Assembly (NCBI RefSeq): GCF_011745145.1
Contig: NZ_CP050191.1
Coordinates: forward strand, 6,317,855 to 6,381,854
Reading direction: 5' to 3'
Length of the DNA stretch: 64,000 nucleotides
From: Mycobacterium sp. DL440
GTDB taxonomy: Bacteria > Actinomycetota > Actinomycetes > Mycobacteriales > Mycobacteriaceae
A program made the translations under genes and the position numbers. The notes beneath the pieces were generated by a model, which saw nothing but the letters and a program-made list of their open reading frames with translations, made no database searches and was not told where the DNA came from. Positions 1 to 7,799 of this stretch are shown here, one piece after another. The stretch's first letter is position 1, and each line of letters opens with the position of its first letter.

Positions 1-796
1 AGAACGCGATGGTGCCACCCATGGTGATCAGGAAGCACAGCAGCAGGGGCTTCGAGTACCGGGTGAGCAGCTCGGCGAGCGAGCCCGAGCTCTTGTCCTT
101 GCCGGCCCTGACCGCTTCGAGTTGTTCCTCCGACAGCGATTCGTCCATGGTCCGCCGCAGCCAGAACACCACGATCGCGGCTACACCACCGATGGCAAAG
201 GCGATGCGCCAACCGAATTCGTGGACCTGCGCGGTGCTGAGCGTGGTGAGGATGATCAGCAAAGTGAACTGGGCCAGCACATGACCGCCCACCAGGGTCA
301 CGTACTGGAATGAGGAGAAGAAGCCGCGTCGTTCCCGGGTGGCGGCTTCGGACATGTAGGTCGCCGAGGTGCCGTACTCGCCACCGGTGGCGAAGCCCTG
401 CACCAACCGGCACAAGATGAGGATGATCGGCGCTGCGATGCCGATGGTTTCGCGCGACGGCACGAGCGCGATGACCAGTGAGCACAGCGCCATCAGCGAG
501 ACGCTGAAGGTCAGCGCGGAGCGGCGGCCGCGCCGGTCGGCGAACCGGCCGAAGAACCACGAGCCGATCGGGCGGGTGAGGAAGGTGACCGCGAAGATCG
601 CGTACACATAGACCGTCGCGTTCTTGTCGGCCTTGTCGAAGAACTGCGCTTCGAAGTACGTGGCGAACACGGTGTAGACGTAGACGTCGTACCACTCGAC
701 GAGGTTGCCCGACGAGCCTCTGATGGTGTTCCAGATGGCGCGGCGGGTTTCGGCGCGCCCCGATGATGCGGGCTGCGCCTCGGTCGACGTGGTCAT
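1..796 (-). CDS. MHS-family MFS transporter (3' end cut by window edge)
   Basis: Reading the minus strand from an ATG at 796 gives 265 codons open to the left edge. It is the N-terminal part of a major facilitator transporter of the metabolite:H+ symporter branch (KgtP/ShiA/ProP-like). Seen: the family hallmark GNLVEWYDVYVY near residues 31-42, a motif-A loop GRFADRRGRRSAL after the second helix, LVQGFATGGEYG in helix 4, and a hydrophilic central loop rich in E and K (around DESLSEEQLEAVRAGKDKSS). About 160 residues should lie outside the window. Such proteins import dicarboxylates, shikimate or betaines with protons; the substrate cannot be read from this part. It is transcribed away from the repeat-flanked DUF559 gene. 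Confidence 0.85.
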   Translation of the reverse strand, partial: MTTSTEAQPASSGRAETRRAIWNTIRGSSGNLVEWYDVYVYTVFATYFEAQFFDKADKNATVYVYAIFAVTFLTRPIGSWFFGRFADRRGRRSALTFSVSLMALCSLVIALVPSRETIGIAAPIILILCRLVQGFATGGEYGTSATYMSEAATRERRGFFSSFQYVTLVGGHVLAQFTLLIILTTLSTAQVHEFGWRIAFAIGGVAAIVVFWLRRTMDESLSEEQLEAVRAGKDKSSGSLAELLTRYSKPLLLCFLITMGGTIAF

Positions 797-814
797 GCGC
801 CATAGTCTTACCGC

Positions 815-872
815 CGAGCAGACGCTGCGGTACCCGAAACTCGCGCGTGTCGGGTACCTAACTGTCTGCTCG
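815..872 (+). repeat. REP-like palindrome, copy A (left of DUF559 gene)
   Basis: Two nested perfect arms: outer CGAGCAGAC (815-823) with GTCTGCTCG (864-872), and inner GGTACCCGA (829-837) with TCGGGTACC (850-858), with a 12-nt loop. The two 5-nt internal loops differ (GCTGC on the left, TAACT on the right), which gives the element an orientation. A second copy in opposite orientation lies at 1852-1909, and the pair brackets the DUF559 gene. Sequences with a GAGCAGACG...CGTCTGCTC frame are, from memory, dispersed in mycobacterial genomes; that needs a search. Confidence 0.85.
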
Positions 873-891
873 CGGGGAATGCCACGGGGCG

Positions 892-1773
892 TCAGCTCGC
901 CAGCGCGGGGTAGTTCAGACGCCACAACACTTGGCGCACCAAGTGTTCGGGATGCTTGCGGATGTCATCGACTACTGCCGGGATCGTCGTCCAGCCGCAT
1001 TCCTGTAACCGCGCCGACTTGATCCGATCGTGGGTGAACGCGGCTGGATTGGCATGCCACTCGATGCTGTCGTATTCGGCAGCCAGTTTGGCTTGCGGCC
1101 AGGCGAAGTCGACTCGCCACTTTTGGCCGCTGCGGTCGGTGATCTCGTATTGAAGTTCCGGAGTCGGCACCGCCCAGTCGATGAAGACCAGGCGCATCTC
1201 GCTCTCCATGGGGGACTCGGCCCGCGGGTCAGCGTGTGGAAGCAGGCCCCGGACCGCGACGATGCCGCGGCGCCCTTTCTGTTCTACCGCTGCGGCGTCC
1301 AACTCCGCTGCGGTGCACGCGTTGGCGCGCAGCGCGGCGTCGAGAGTGGCAAGCGCTCTTGGCCTGCGAAGCGTGCGGGCAACCTCGATCGCCGTCCACG
1401 CGGGAGCTGTCGCGAGCCGCCCGGAAACTCGCCGCAATGGCGCACCGAGGCGTTGATGCACCATGACGTGGGCATCGGGCCGGATCCGGACGCCAGGGTC
1501 GAGGATGTGGATGCGACCGTCATTCTCGGTGTCGAAGCCGTACATCCCGGCGGCCGTACTCATGCAGGCCACGACGGGATTGGGGCTGAGTAGGTCGAGG
1601 GCGGCCAGTCGATCGAGGAGTTCCGGTGGCCGCGGGGCGTACACACCGCGTCGTACGCGCACGATCTCGCCCGACCGGACCAGTGCGGCGACCATCTTGC
1701 GGGTCATCACGGTGGTCAGCTGTGCAGCGGTGGCCACGCCGCCGTTGGCGGCAAAGATCTCGTCGATGCTCAC
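892..1773 (-). CDS. AbiEi-type winged-helix plus DUF559 (Vsr-like nuclease fold) protein
   Basis: A 293-residue protein. Residues 1-50 resemble the winged-helix AbiEi antitoxin N-terminal domain (GGVATAAQL, then a basic RVRRGVYA). Residues about 190-285 resemble DUF559, a small PD-(D/E)XK/Vsr-like nuclease fold, with candidate metal or catalytic residues E192, D222 (RVDFAWP), E233 and D235 (AEYD) and H240. Such two-domain proteins are common in actinobacteria and are usually annotated as type IV toxin-antitoxin AbiEi family or DUF559 proteins; their function is not established. No partner toxin gene is adjacent. The gene stands alone between two inverted palindromes (815-872, 1852-1909), which suggests a link between this protein and the repeats. 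ATG start at 1773. Confidence 0.75.
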   Translation of the reverse strand: MSIDEIFAANGGVATAAQLTTVMTRKMVAALVRSGEIVRVRRGVYAPRPPELLDRLAALDLLSPNPVVACMSTAAGMYGFDTENDGRIHILDPGVRIRPDAHVMVHQRLGAPLRRVSGRLATAPAWTAIEVARTLRRPRALATLDAALRANACTAAELDAAAVEQKGRRGIVAVRGLLPHADPRAESPMESEMRLVFIDWAVPTPELQYEITDRSGQKWRVDFAWPQAKLAAEYDSIEWHANPAAFTHDRIKSARLQECGWTTIPAVVDDIRKHPEHLVRQVLWRLNYPALAS

Positions 1774-1851
1774 GTCTCAAGCCTGGCCGCCACAGGGCCG
1801 ACGCAGAAGGCGCGATTCGCGATCTGTGGATAACCCCCCAATTTCCCTCGC

Positions 1852-1909
1852 CGAGCAGACAGTTAGGTACCCGGCTGACGCCGTTTTCGGGTACCTCCGC
1901 GTCTGCTCG
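1852..1909 (-). repeat. REP-like palindrome, copy B (right of DUF559 gene), inverted
   Basis: Outer arms CGAGCAGAC (1852-1860) and GTCTGCTCG (1901-1909); inner arms GGTACCCG (1866-1873) and CGGGTACC (1888-1895). The internal loops are AGTTA (left) and TCCGC (right). On the minus strand the left loop becomes GCGGA and the right loop TAACT, matching copy A (GCTGC and TAACT), so this copy is inverted relative to copy A. It sits between the DUF559 start and the 3' end of menA and could also serve as a bidirectional terminator. Confidence 0.85.
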
Positions 1910-1940
1910 CGGGAAAGAACTCGCGGGGAGCCGCGCCGGG

Positions 1941-2819
1941 TCAGCCCAGGAACAGGGCCAGCGAGACCGCGACGGACCACACCAGCATGGTCAGCCCGGT
2001 GTCGCGTAGCACCGGGATCAGCTGGGCGCCGGTGCTGCCGTCGCGCACCGGCCGCAGTCCCCGCGCGGCAGGCACCACGGCGAGCAAGCCCACCGCGCAC
2101 CACGGCGTGGCGAGCATCAGCACCAGGGGCAGCACCAGTGCCACGGCGACCAGCAGGTGATACAGCAGCCGGGTGCGGGCGTCACCGAGACGCACGGCCA
2201 GGGTGATTTTGCCGGACTGGCTGTCGGTGGGGATGTCGCGCAGGTTGTTGGCCACCAGCACGGCCGACGACAGCGAGCCCATCGCCACTGCCGCGACCAG
2301 TCCGACCCAGTCGACCCGCAGGGCCTGGGTGTACTGCGTACCCAGCACCGCGACCAGCCCGAAGAAGATGAACACCGCCACTTCGCCCAGGCCGAGGTAG
2401 CCGTAGGGCTTCTTGCCGCCGGTGTACAGCCAGGCCCCGGCGATGCACACCGCGCCGACCGCGATCAGCCACGGCGCACTCAGCGCCGCGAGCACCAGTC
2501 CGGCCACCGCGCCGACCGCCAAGCTCACCACCGCCGCGGTCAGCACGGCCCGCGGTGAGGCCAGCTTGGAACCCACCAGACGCAACGGGCCCGATCGCAC
2601 GTCGTCGGTGCCGCGGATGCCGTCGGAGTAGTCATTGGCGTAGTTGACGCCGATGATCAGCGCGAGCGATACGGTCAGTGCCAGCAACGCTTTCCACCAC
2701 ACCGCCGACCCCGTCCAGGCGGCGGCGCCCGTACCGGCGAGCACCGGGGCGACGGCGTTGGGCAGGGTGCGGGGACGGGCGCCGGAGATCCATTGCGCGA
2801 AACTGGCCACGATGGTCAT
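1941..2819 (-). CDS. menA: 1,4-dihydroxy-2-naphthoate polyprenyltransferase MenA
   Basis: A 292-residue polytopic membrane prenyltransferase of the UbiA family that transfers a polyprenyl chain to 1,4-dihydroxy-2-naphthoate, the first membrane step of menaquinone synthesis. Two Asp-rich Mg-diphosphate motifs are visible: N59-Y-A-N-D-Y-S-D66 followed by GIRGTDD, and N191-N-L-R-D195 with D199. About eight or nine hydrophobic helices fill the rest. The length is normal. The start ATG (2819) is close to the next plus-strand gene (2870), so a divergent promoter must fit in about 50 bp. The order menA, small protein, MTA phosphorylase follows M. tuberculosis Rv0534c-Rv0535. Confidence 0.95.
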   Translation of the reverse strand: MTIVASFAQWISGARPRTLPNAVAPVLAGTGAAAWTGSAVWWKALLALTVSLALIIGVNYANDYSDGIRGTDDVRSGPLRLVGSKLASPRAVLTAAVVSLAVGAVAGLVLAALSAPWLIAVGAVCIAGAWLYTGGKKPYGYLGLGEVAVFIFFGLVAVLGTQYTQALRVDWVGLVAAVAMGSLSSAVLVANNLRDIPTDSQSGKITLAVRLGDARTRLLYHLLVAVALVLPLVLMLATPWCAVGLLAVVPAARGLRPVRDGSTGAQLIPVLRDTGLTMLVWSVAVSLALFLG

Positions 2820-2869
2820 CGTATGAGCTGGCCGGGTGCCGGGCCGCGCGGACTCCTACACTGAGCGTC

Positions 2870-3133
2870 ATGAAGGAGCAGCTCAGCAAGACCGAGATCG
2901 GCAAGGACGTGCTGCAGGAATCCGTCGAGGCCGTGGCCTCGACGGTCGGGCAGGTCACCTCGATCATCACCACGGCCGTCAAGGAGGTCGCGACGGCCAT
3001 CGGTGGCCTGGCCACCGACGTCTTCGAGATCGCCGACGGCGCCCGCAAGGCCAACGAGGATTTCGACGATGAGTTCGGCGACGACCTGGACGAGAGCCTG
3101 ACCGATGTCGTGACCCCCGACGAGGGCGAATAG
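2870..3133 (+). CDS. Small acidic conserved hypothetical protein (87 aa)
   Basis: ATG at 2870; 87 residues. A longer reading frame begins upstream at 2678, but that part overlaps menA antisense, and the downstream ATG lies in a plausible divergent promoter gap. The protein is predicted helical and amphipathic in its first 60 residues (KEQLSKTEIGKDVLQESVEAVASTVGQVTSIITTAVKEV is split here by V/T/A-rich heptads) and very acidic at the C terminus (EDFDDEFGDDLDES). No signal peptide or catalytic motif is visible. It ends 6 bp before the MTA phosphorylase start, so the two are probably co-transcribed. Function unknown. Confidence 0.7.
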   Translation: MKEQLSKTEIGKDVLQESVEAVASTVGQVTSIITTAVKEVATAIGGLATDVFEIADGARKANEDFDDEFGDDLDESLTDVVTPDEGE

Positions 3134-3139
3134 CACTGC

Positions 3140-3925
3140 ATGCTCGGCGTCATCGGCGGTAGCGGGTTCTATTCGTTCTTCGGCCCCGAGGCCCGCACCG
3201 TCACCGTGGGCACCCCGTACGGCGCGCCGAGTGCACCGATCACGGTCGGCGCCGTGGGTGGGCACGAGGTGGCGTTCCTGCCCCGGCACGGGGTCGACCA
3301 CGAGTACTCGCCGCACACAGTCCCGTACCGGGCCAACATGTGGGCGCTGCGCACGCTGGGGGTACGACGGATCTTGGCTCCCTGCGCGGTGGGCAGCCTG
3401 ACCGCGCAGCTGGGGCCCGGTTCGATCGTGGTGCCCGATCAGCTGGTGGACCGGACCCGCGGCCGCGCTGACACCTACTTCGATTCCGGCGGTATCCACG
3501 TCGGTTTCGCCGATCCGTACTGCCCGGCATTGCGGTCCGTCGCGGCCGGGTTTCCGGGTGTGGTCGACGGCGGCACCATGGTGGTGATCCAGGGCCCACG
3601 GTTTTCCACCAGGGCGGAGAGTCGATGGTTCGCCGATCAGGGTTTCACGCTGGTCAACATGACGGGTTACCCCGAGGCGGTGCTGGCCCGTGAGCTTGAA
3701 ATGTGTTATGCGTCAATTGCTTTGGTAACGGACCTGGACGCCGGGATCGAGGCGGGCTCGGGGGTGACGACGGTCGATGTCTTCGCCGAATTCGAGCGGA
3801 ACCTGGTGCCGTTCAAGAAGCTTGTGCACGAGGCCTTAGAAGCAGTAGCGGCGGTCGACGCCCAACGGACCTGCACGCACTGCCTGGCCCACGACGGGGT
3901 GAAGCTGCCGTTCGAACTACCGTGA
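3140..3925 (+). CDS. mtnP: S-methyl-5'-thioadenosine phosphorylase (PNP/MTAP family)
   Basis: A 261-residue nucleoside phosphorylase that splits 5'-methylthioadenosine (or a related purine nucleoside) with phosphate, salvaging adenine and methylthioribose-1-phosphate after polyamine or AdoMet use. Seen: the phosphate-binding GGSGFY at residues 6-11, FLPRHG, the nucleoside-binding NMTGYPEAVLARELEMCYA segment with the MTAP-type Asn-Met-Thr, and VTDLDAG. The length fits the family. It follows the small acidic protein by 6 bp and is the counterpart of M. tuberculosis Rv0535. A purine nucleoside phosphorylase role is the main alternative. Confidence 0.9.
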   Translation: MLGVIGGSGFYSFFGPEARTVTVGTPYGAPSAPITVGAVGGHEVAFLPRHGVDHEYSPHTVPYRANMWALRTLGVRRILAPCAVGSLTAQLGPGSIVVPDQLVDRTRGRADTYFDSGGIHVGFADPYCPALRSVAAGFPGVVDGGTMVVIQGPRFSTRAESRWFADQGFTLVNMTGYPEAVLARELEMCYASIALVTDLDAGIEAGSGVTTVDVFAEFERNLVPFKKLVHEALEAVAAVDAQRTCTHCLAHDGVKLPFELP

Positions 3926-3947
3926 TCACACTGGAAACGCGGGCCTC

Positions 3948-3974
3948 TTGACACCCGTCAAGTCGGGGTGTCAA
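3948..3974 (+). promoter_or_regulatory. Promoter with overlapping operator for the nitronate monooxygenase gene
   Basis: TTGACACCC (3948-3956) and GGGTGTCAA (3966-3974) form a perfect 9-bp inverted repeat with a 9-nt spacer. The left arm contains a consensus -35 TTGACA (3948-3953). AATACT at 3973-3978 could be the -10, which would place transcription start at or near the GTG start at 3985, giving a leaderless mRNA, common in mycobacteria. A repressor bound to the repeat would cover the promoter. The regulator is not identifiable here. Confidence 0.55.
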
Positions 3975-3984
3975 TACTGACGGG

Positions 3985-5112
3985 GTGAAACCCGGGATCT
4001 GTGAGCAGTTCGGTATCGACTTTCCGCTCTTCGCCTTCAGCCACTGCCGTGACGTGGTGGCCGCGGTGACCAACGCCGGGGGCTTCGGCGTGCTGGGCGC
4101 CACCGCCTATACCCCCGAACAGTTGGACCAGGAGCTGTCCTGGATCGATGAGCAGGTCGGCGGCAAGCCCTACGGCGCGGACATCATCGTGCCGGCGAAG
4201 TTCGAGGGCAAGGGCGAGAACCTGTCCCGGGGACAGCTCACTGATCGGATCCCCGCCGAGTACCGCGAGTTCGTCGCGCAACTGCTGGCCGATCACGGCA
4301 TCGAGCCCGAGACCAAGCAGCGTCTCGGCGGGTCCTCGCTGTCCGGCGACACCGGCCACGAACTGTTGGACGTGGCGATGAGTCATCCGATCAAGCTGAT
4401 CGCCAACGCGCTCGGGGTGCCGCCGGACTACATGATCGAGGCCGGCCGCGAGCGCGGGGTTCCCGTCGCGGCCCTGGTGGGTGCCCGCGAGCACGCCCTC
4501 AAGCAGGTGCAGGCCGGGGTGGACCTGATCGTCGCGCAGGGCACCGAGGCCGGTGGACACTGCGGTGAGGTCAGCACGCTGGTGCTCGTGCCGGAGGTGC
4601 TCGAGACACTGGAGCAGGCGGGCAGTGACATCCCGGTGCTGGCCGCAGGCGGCATCGTCACCGGGCGGCAGATGGCCGCGGCGGTCGCCATGGGCGCGGC
4701 CGGGGCCTGGACCGGCTCGGTGTGGCTGACCACCGAGGAAGCCGAGACCGCGCCGCACACCGTGCAGAAGATGCTCGACGCGACCTCGCGGGACACTGTG
4801 CGCTCGACCGGGCGGACCGGCAAACCGGCCCGTCAACTCTGCTCGGATTGGACCGACGCCTGGCAGCCGAATCCCGGCGGCCACCAGACCCTTCCGCTAC
4901 CGCTGCAGAACATGCTGGCCGAACCGGTCATCCGCCGCGTGGATGTGCTTGCCGCCCAGGGACATCCGGGCGCGCAGGCGCTGGCCACCTACTTCGTCGG
5001 TCAGGGCGTGGGATTGATGAACAAGGTCAAGCCGGCCCGCGAGGTGGTCCGCGAGTTCATCGAGGACTATCTGGCGGCCACCGAGCGGTTGAGCAGCTCG
5101 CTGCCGGATTAG
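3985..5112 (+). CDS. Nitronate monooxygenase (2-nitropropane dioxygenase family)
   Basis: A 375-residue FMN TIM-barrel enzyme that oxidises nitroalkane anions such as propionate 3-nitronate to aldehyde or ketone and nitrite. Seen: GGFGVLGA at 32-39, AQGTEAGGHCG at 184-194 with H192, the usual catalytic-base position, and the phosphate-binding VLAAGGI at 218-224. GTG is the start; there is no Shine-Dalgarno sequence, in line with a leaderless transcript from the promoter just upstream. It stands alone, with about 100 bp to the next gene. Other family members are enoyl reductase-like, so the exact substrate is inferred. Confidence 0.85.
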   Translation: MKPGICEQFGIDFPLFAFSHCRDVVAAVTNAGGFGVLGATAYTPEQLDQELSWIDEQVGGKPYGADIIVPAKFEGKGENLSRGQLTDRIPAEYREFVAQLLADHGIEPETKQRLGGSSLSGDTGHELLDVAMSHPIKLIANALGVPPDYMIEAGRERGVPVAALVGAREHALKQVQAGVDLIVAQGTEAGGHCGEVSTLVLVPEVLETLEQAGSDIPVLAAGGIVTGRQMAAAVAMGAAGAWTGSVWLTTEEAETAPHTVQKMLDATSRDTVRSTGRTGKPARQLCSDWTDAWQPNPGGHQTLPLPLQNMLAEPVIRRVDVLAAQGHPGAQALATYFVGQGVGLMNKVKPAREVVREFIEDYLAATERLSSSLPD

Positions 5113-5159
5113 GTTGACGGCGCCCGTCGTCGCAGGTCATGGGCAGGCACAACCGAGGA

Positions 5160-5174
5160 GCAACCGCTGGTTGC
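5160..5174 (+). promoter_or_regulatory. Short inverted repeat upstream of acyl-CoA dehydrogenase gene
   Basis: GCAACC-GCT-GGTTGC, perfect 6-bp arms, lies 35 bp before the ATG at 5209. It is followed by CATACTGCATACC, which could hold the -10 region. It is a candidate operator or a chance palindrome; the protein that binds it is unknown. Confidence 0.35.
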
Positions 5175-5208
5175 CATACTGCATACCAGCGTCGACGAAA
5201 GGCAGACC

Positions 5209-6954
5209 ATGATGACCGGCGGCGGACTTCTTTTCAATCCGAACACGTACGACCCGCAGCAGTTCGACCCCGAGACCCGGCGTCAGCTCCGCGCGCTGAT
5301 CGACTGGTTCGAGGCCCGCGGCAAGACGAGGCTGCTCCAGGAGGACCTGGCTGCGGTGTGGGTGTCGGACTTCCTCGAATTCATCAAGTCCGAGCGGATC
5401 TTCGCAACCTTTCTGACGCCATCGGAGTACGGCGGGACTGACGGGAACAAGCGGTGGGACACCTCGCGAAATGCCGCGTTGAGCGAGATCCTCGGTTTCT
5501 ACGGCCTGGCGTACTGGTACGCCGAGCAGGTCACCATCCTCGGGCTCGGGCCGATCTGGCAGAGCAACAACAAGGAAGCGATGCAGCGGGCCGCCGACCA
5601 GCTGGAAGCCGGTGGCGTGATGGCCTTCGCGCTCTCTGAGCGTGATCACGGCGCCGACATCTACAACACCGACATGATCCTGACGCCGGCCCAGAACGCC
5701 GATGCCGAGGACGGCGTTGTTTTTCGTGCGTCCGGGGAGAAGTACTACATCGGCAACGGCAATGTGGCCGGCATGGTTTCGGTGTTCTCCCGTCGTTCCG
5801 ATGTCGCCGGGGCCGACGGATACGTTTGGTTCGTCGCCGACAGCACGCATGAGAACTATGAGCTGATCGGAAATGTCGTGCACGGTCAGATGTACGTCAG
5901 CAATTTCCGGCTCAATGATTACCCGGTGCGCGAGGAGGACATCCTCGATACCGGGCCGGATGCGTTCTCGGCCGCACTCAATACGGTCAACGTCGGCAAA
6001 TTCAACCTGTGCAGCGGTTCGATCGGTATGTGCGAGCACGCCTTCTACGAGTCGATCACCCACGCGAACAATCGCATCCTGTACGGCAACCCGGTCACCG
6101 ACTTCCCGCACGTGCGCGCCAGCTTCGTGGACGCCTTTGCCCGGTTGATCGCGATGAAGCTGTTCAGTGACCGAGCGATCGATTACTTCCGCAGTGCCAG
6201 TCGCGACGACCGGCGCTATCTCTTGTTCAATCCGGTGACCAAGTCCAAAGTCACCTCCGAGGGTGAAACGCTCGTCACATTGCTGCAGGATGTGCTGGCC
6301 GCCAAGAGCTTTGAGAAGAACACCTACTTCAGCGAGGTGGCGCGACTGATCGGCTGCCTACCACGGCTGGAAGGCACCGTGCACGTCAACGTCGCGCAGA
6401 TCCTGAAGTTCATGCCGAACTACCTGTTCAACCCCGCCGAATATGCCGAGATCGGCACCCGGGACGACCCGGCGGACGACGTGTTCTTCTGGGCGCAAGG
6501 GCCAGCCCGGGGCGCATCCAAGGTGCAGTTCGCCGACTGGAACCCGGTCTACCACCGACATTCGGGGATCCCGAATGTCGCGCGCTTCTATGAGCAGGCA
6601 CTGGCGCTCAAAGAGCTACTGACCACGGCCGCACCGGACGCCGATCAGCAGAGCGACTTGGACTTCGTCCTCGTCGTCGGACATCTGTTCACTCTTGTCG
6701 TATACGGCCAGCTGATCCTCGAGCAGGCTGACCTCATCGGCTTGAGCGACGACCTGATCGACCAGATCTTCGATTTCCAGATCCGCGATTTCTCCGGATA
6801 TGCGATCGCTTTGCATGGCAAACCGAGTTCTACTCCTGCCCAACAGGAATGGGCGCTGTCCGCGGTGCGCAAACCGGTCGTTGACGCGGATCGCTTCGGT
6901 CGGGTGTGGGAACAGGTGAAGGGCTACGACGGCGCCTACGAGATGCCGGCATAG
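5209..6954 (+). CDS. Acyl-CoA dehydrogenase, long FadE type (581 aa)
   Basis: A flavoprotein of the acyl-CoA dehydrogenase superfamily, 581 residues, longer than the usual 380-400 and therefore of the extended FadE class with an extra C-terminal region. Seen: an all-helical N-terminal domain, FAD/substrate loop FALSERDHGAD at 140-150 in place of the common ALTEPxxGSD, a beta-barrel segment to about 250, and a helical C-terminal half. A GAAAGG ribosome site lies 6 bp before the first of two ATG codons. It would catalyse alpha-beta desaturation of an acyl-CoA; chain specificity cannot be inferred. It ends near the convergent DUF5078 gene. Confidence 0.85.
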   Translation: MMTGGGLLFNPNTYDPQQFDPETRRQLRALIDWFEARGKTRLLQEDLAAVWVSDFLEFIKSERIFATFLTPSEYGGTDGNKRWDTSRNAALSEILGFYGLAYWYAEQVTILGLGPIWQSNNKEAMQRAADQLEAGGVMAFALSERDHGADIYNTDMILTPAQNADAEDGVVFRASGEKYYIGNGNVAGMVSVFSRRSDVAGADGYVWFVADSTHENYELIGNVVHGQMYVSNFRLNDYPVREEDILDTGPDAFSAALNTVNVGKFNLCSGSIGMCEHAFYESITHANNRILYGNPVTDFPHVRASFVDAFARLIAMKLFSDRAIDYFRSASRDDRRYLLFNPVTKSKVTSEGETLVTLLQDVLAAKSFEKNTYFSEVARLIGCLPRLEGTVHVNVAQILKFMPNYLFNPAEYAEIGTRDDPADDVFFWAQGPARGASKVQFADWNPVYHRHSGIPNVARFYEQALALKELLTTAAPDADQQSDLDFVLVVGHLFTLVVYGQLILEQADLIGLSDDLIDQIFDFQIRDFSGYAIALHGKPSSTPAQQEWALSAVRKPVVDADRFGRVWEQVKGYDGAYEMPA

Positions 6955-6986
6955 CCGACGTCACCTGGCGAGGTGATGCGATTGCG

Positions 6987-7451
6987 TCAGTGCCAGTCCC
7001 AGACCGACATGTCGTTGGGTGGGTAGTTCTGGCAGACGTCGGTGGTGTTGGCGGCGACGCCCTTGTTGTTGAAGAACAGCTTGGCCCAGTTCGGCCAGCG
7101 CCAGGCCATGTTCTCGAAGAAGGCGTTGGTGGCCGTGTTCTCGGAGTATTGGCGGCGGCCGGCGTAGTCCATGGAGAAGAACCAGTGGATGCGGTCCTGA
7201 GCGCCTTGCTGATCGGCGACGGGTTTGTTGTTGTAGTCGATCATGTAGCGCTCGTAGTAGACCGGTTCGACGTCGCGGGCGGCGGCCATGATCTGTTCGG
7301 CGGTGCACGGGGTGCGCAGGATCCGGTTGGGGATCGGGTAGTCGTCGGTGGCGTCGGCCCCGGCGATGCCGGCGCCGGCCAGGCTGGCGGCGACGGCGCA
7401 GGTGGCCACGCCGGTCCGGATCAGGTTTTTCACGCTCGTGCGGTTGGACAT
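6987..7451 (-). CDS. Secreted DUF5078-type protein
   Basis: 154 residues with a Sec signal peptide: basic start, hydrophobic core VATCAVAASLAGAGIAG, cleavage probably after AGA or ADA near residue 33. The mature part has two Cys (around TPCTAEQ and DVCQNYPP), likely one disulfide, and conserved aromatic stretches VYYERYMID, RIHWFFSMD and WAKLFFNNKG. I recognise this as the mycobacterial DUF5078 pattern; no biochemical function is known to me. It is the last gene of the mmpS-mmpL-DUF732 operon, 18 bp after the DUF732 gene, so a role linked to export by that MmpL is plausible but inferred. Confidence 0.8.
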   Translation of the reverse strand: MSNRTSVKNLIRTGVATCAVAASLAGAGIAGADATDDYPIPNRILRTPCTAEQIMAAARDVEPVYYERYMIDYNNKPVADQQGAQDRIHWFFSMDYAGRRQYSENTATNAFFENMAWRWPNWAKLFFNNKGVAANTTDVCQNYPPNDMSVWDWH

Positions 7452-7469
7452 GATGCTCCCAAAAGTCGG

Positions 7470-7799
7470 TTAGTGCGCGGCCTGCTCGTAGACGAAGCGC
7501 TGATCGGGGCAGTAGTAGTTGATGGCGGTGCCGGTGAACTGCCAGGCCTGGGCGTCGGTGCTGTCCTTGGCCAGTTGCTTCTTGACGAAACCGACAGAGT
7601 CCTGGGCGGTGTGGTCGACGCCGTTGTGCAACCGCTTGCACATGATCTTGCCGATCCAGGCGTTGTAGTCCCGCTGCCCGTAGATGCCGAAGGTGTGCAG
7701 CTCATTCGCGAAATCGGTGTCCGGATCGGCAGATGCCGGCGCCGAGACGGCCAGACCGGTTGCGGCACAGATCGACAGGGCAATGATCAGGCGTTTCAT
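7470..7799 (-). CDS. Secreted DUF732 protein
   Basis: 109 residues from the ATG at 7799; a longer frame to 7883 exists but lies inside mmpL and lacks a signal sequence. The first 24 residues are a Sec signal peptide ending ASA-DPD. The mature domain carries the DUF732 hallmarks: an N-terminal FANELHTFGI, a Cys pair C54 and C97, and a QDSVGFV helix. DUF732 proteins are small secreted proteins frequent in mycobacteria, function unknown. The start overlaps the mmpL stop by one base (TGATG), indicating translational coupling. Confidence 0.85.
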   Translation of the reverse strand: MKRLIIALSICAATGLAVSAPASADPDTDFANELHTFGIYGQRDYNAWIGKIMCKRLHNGVDHTAQDSVGFVKKQLAKDSTDAQAWQFTGTAINYYCPDQRFVYEQAAH

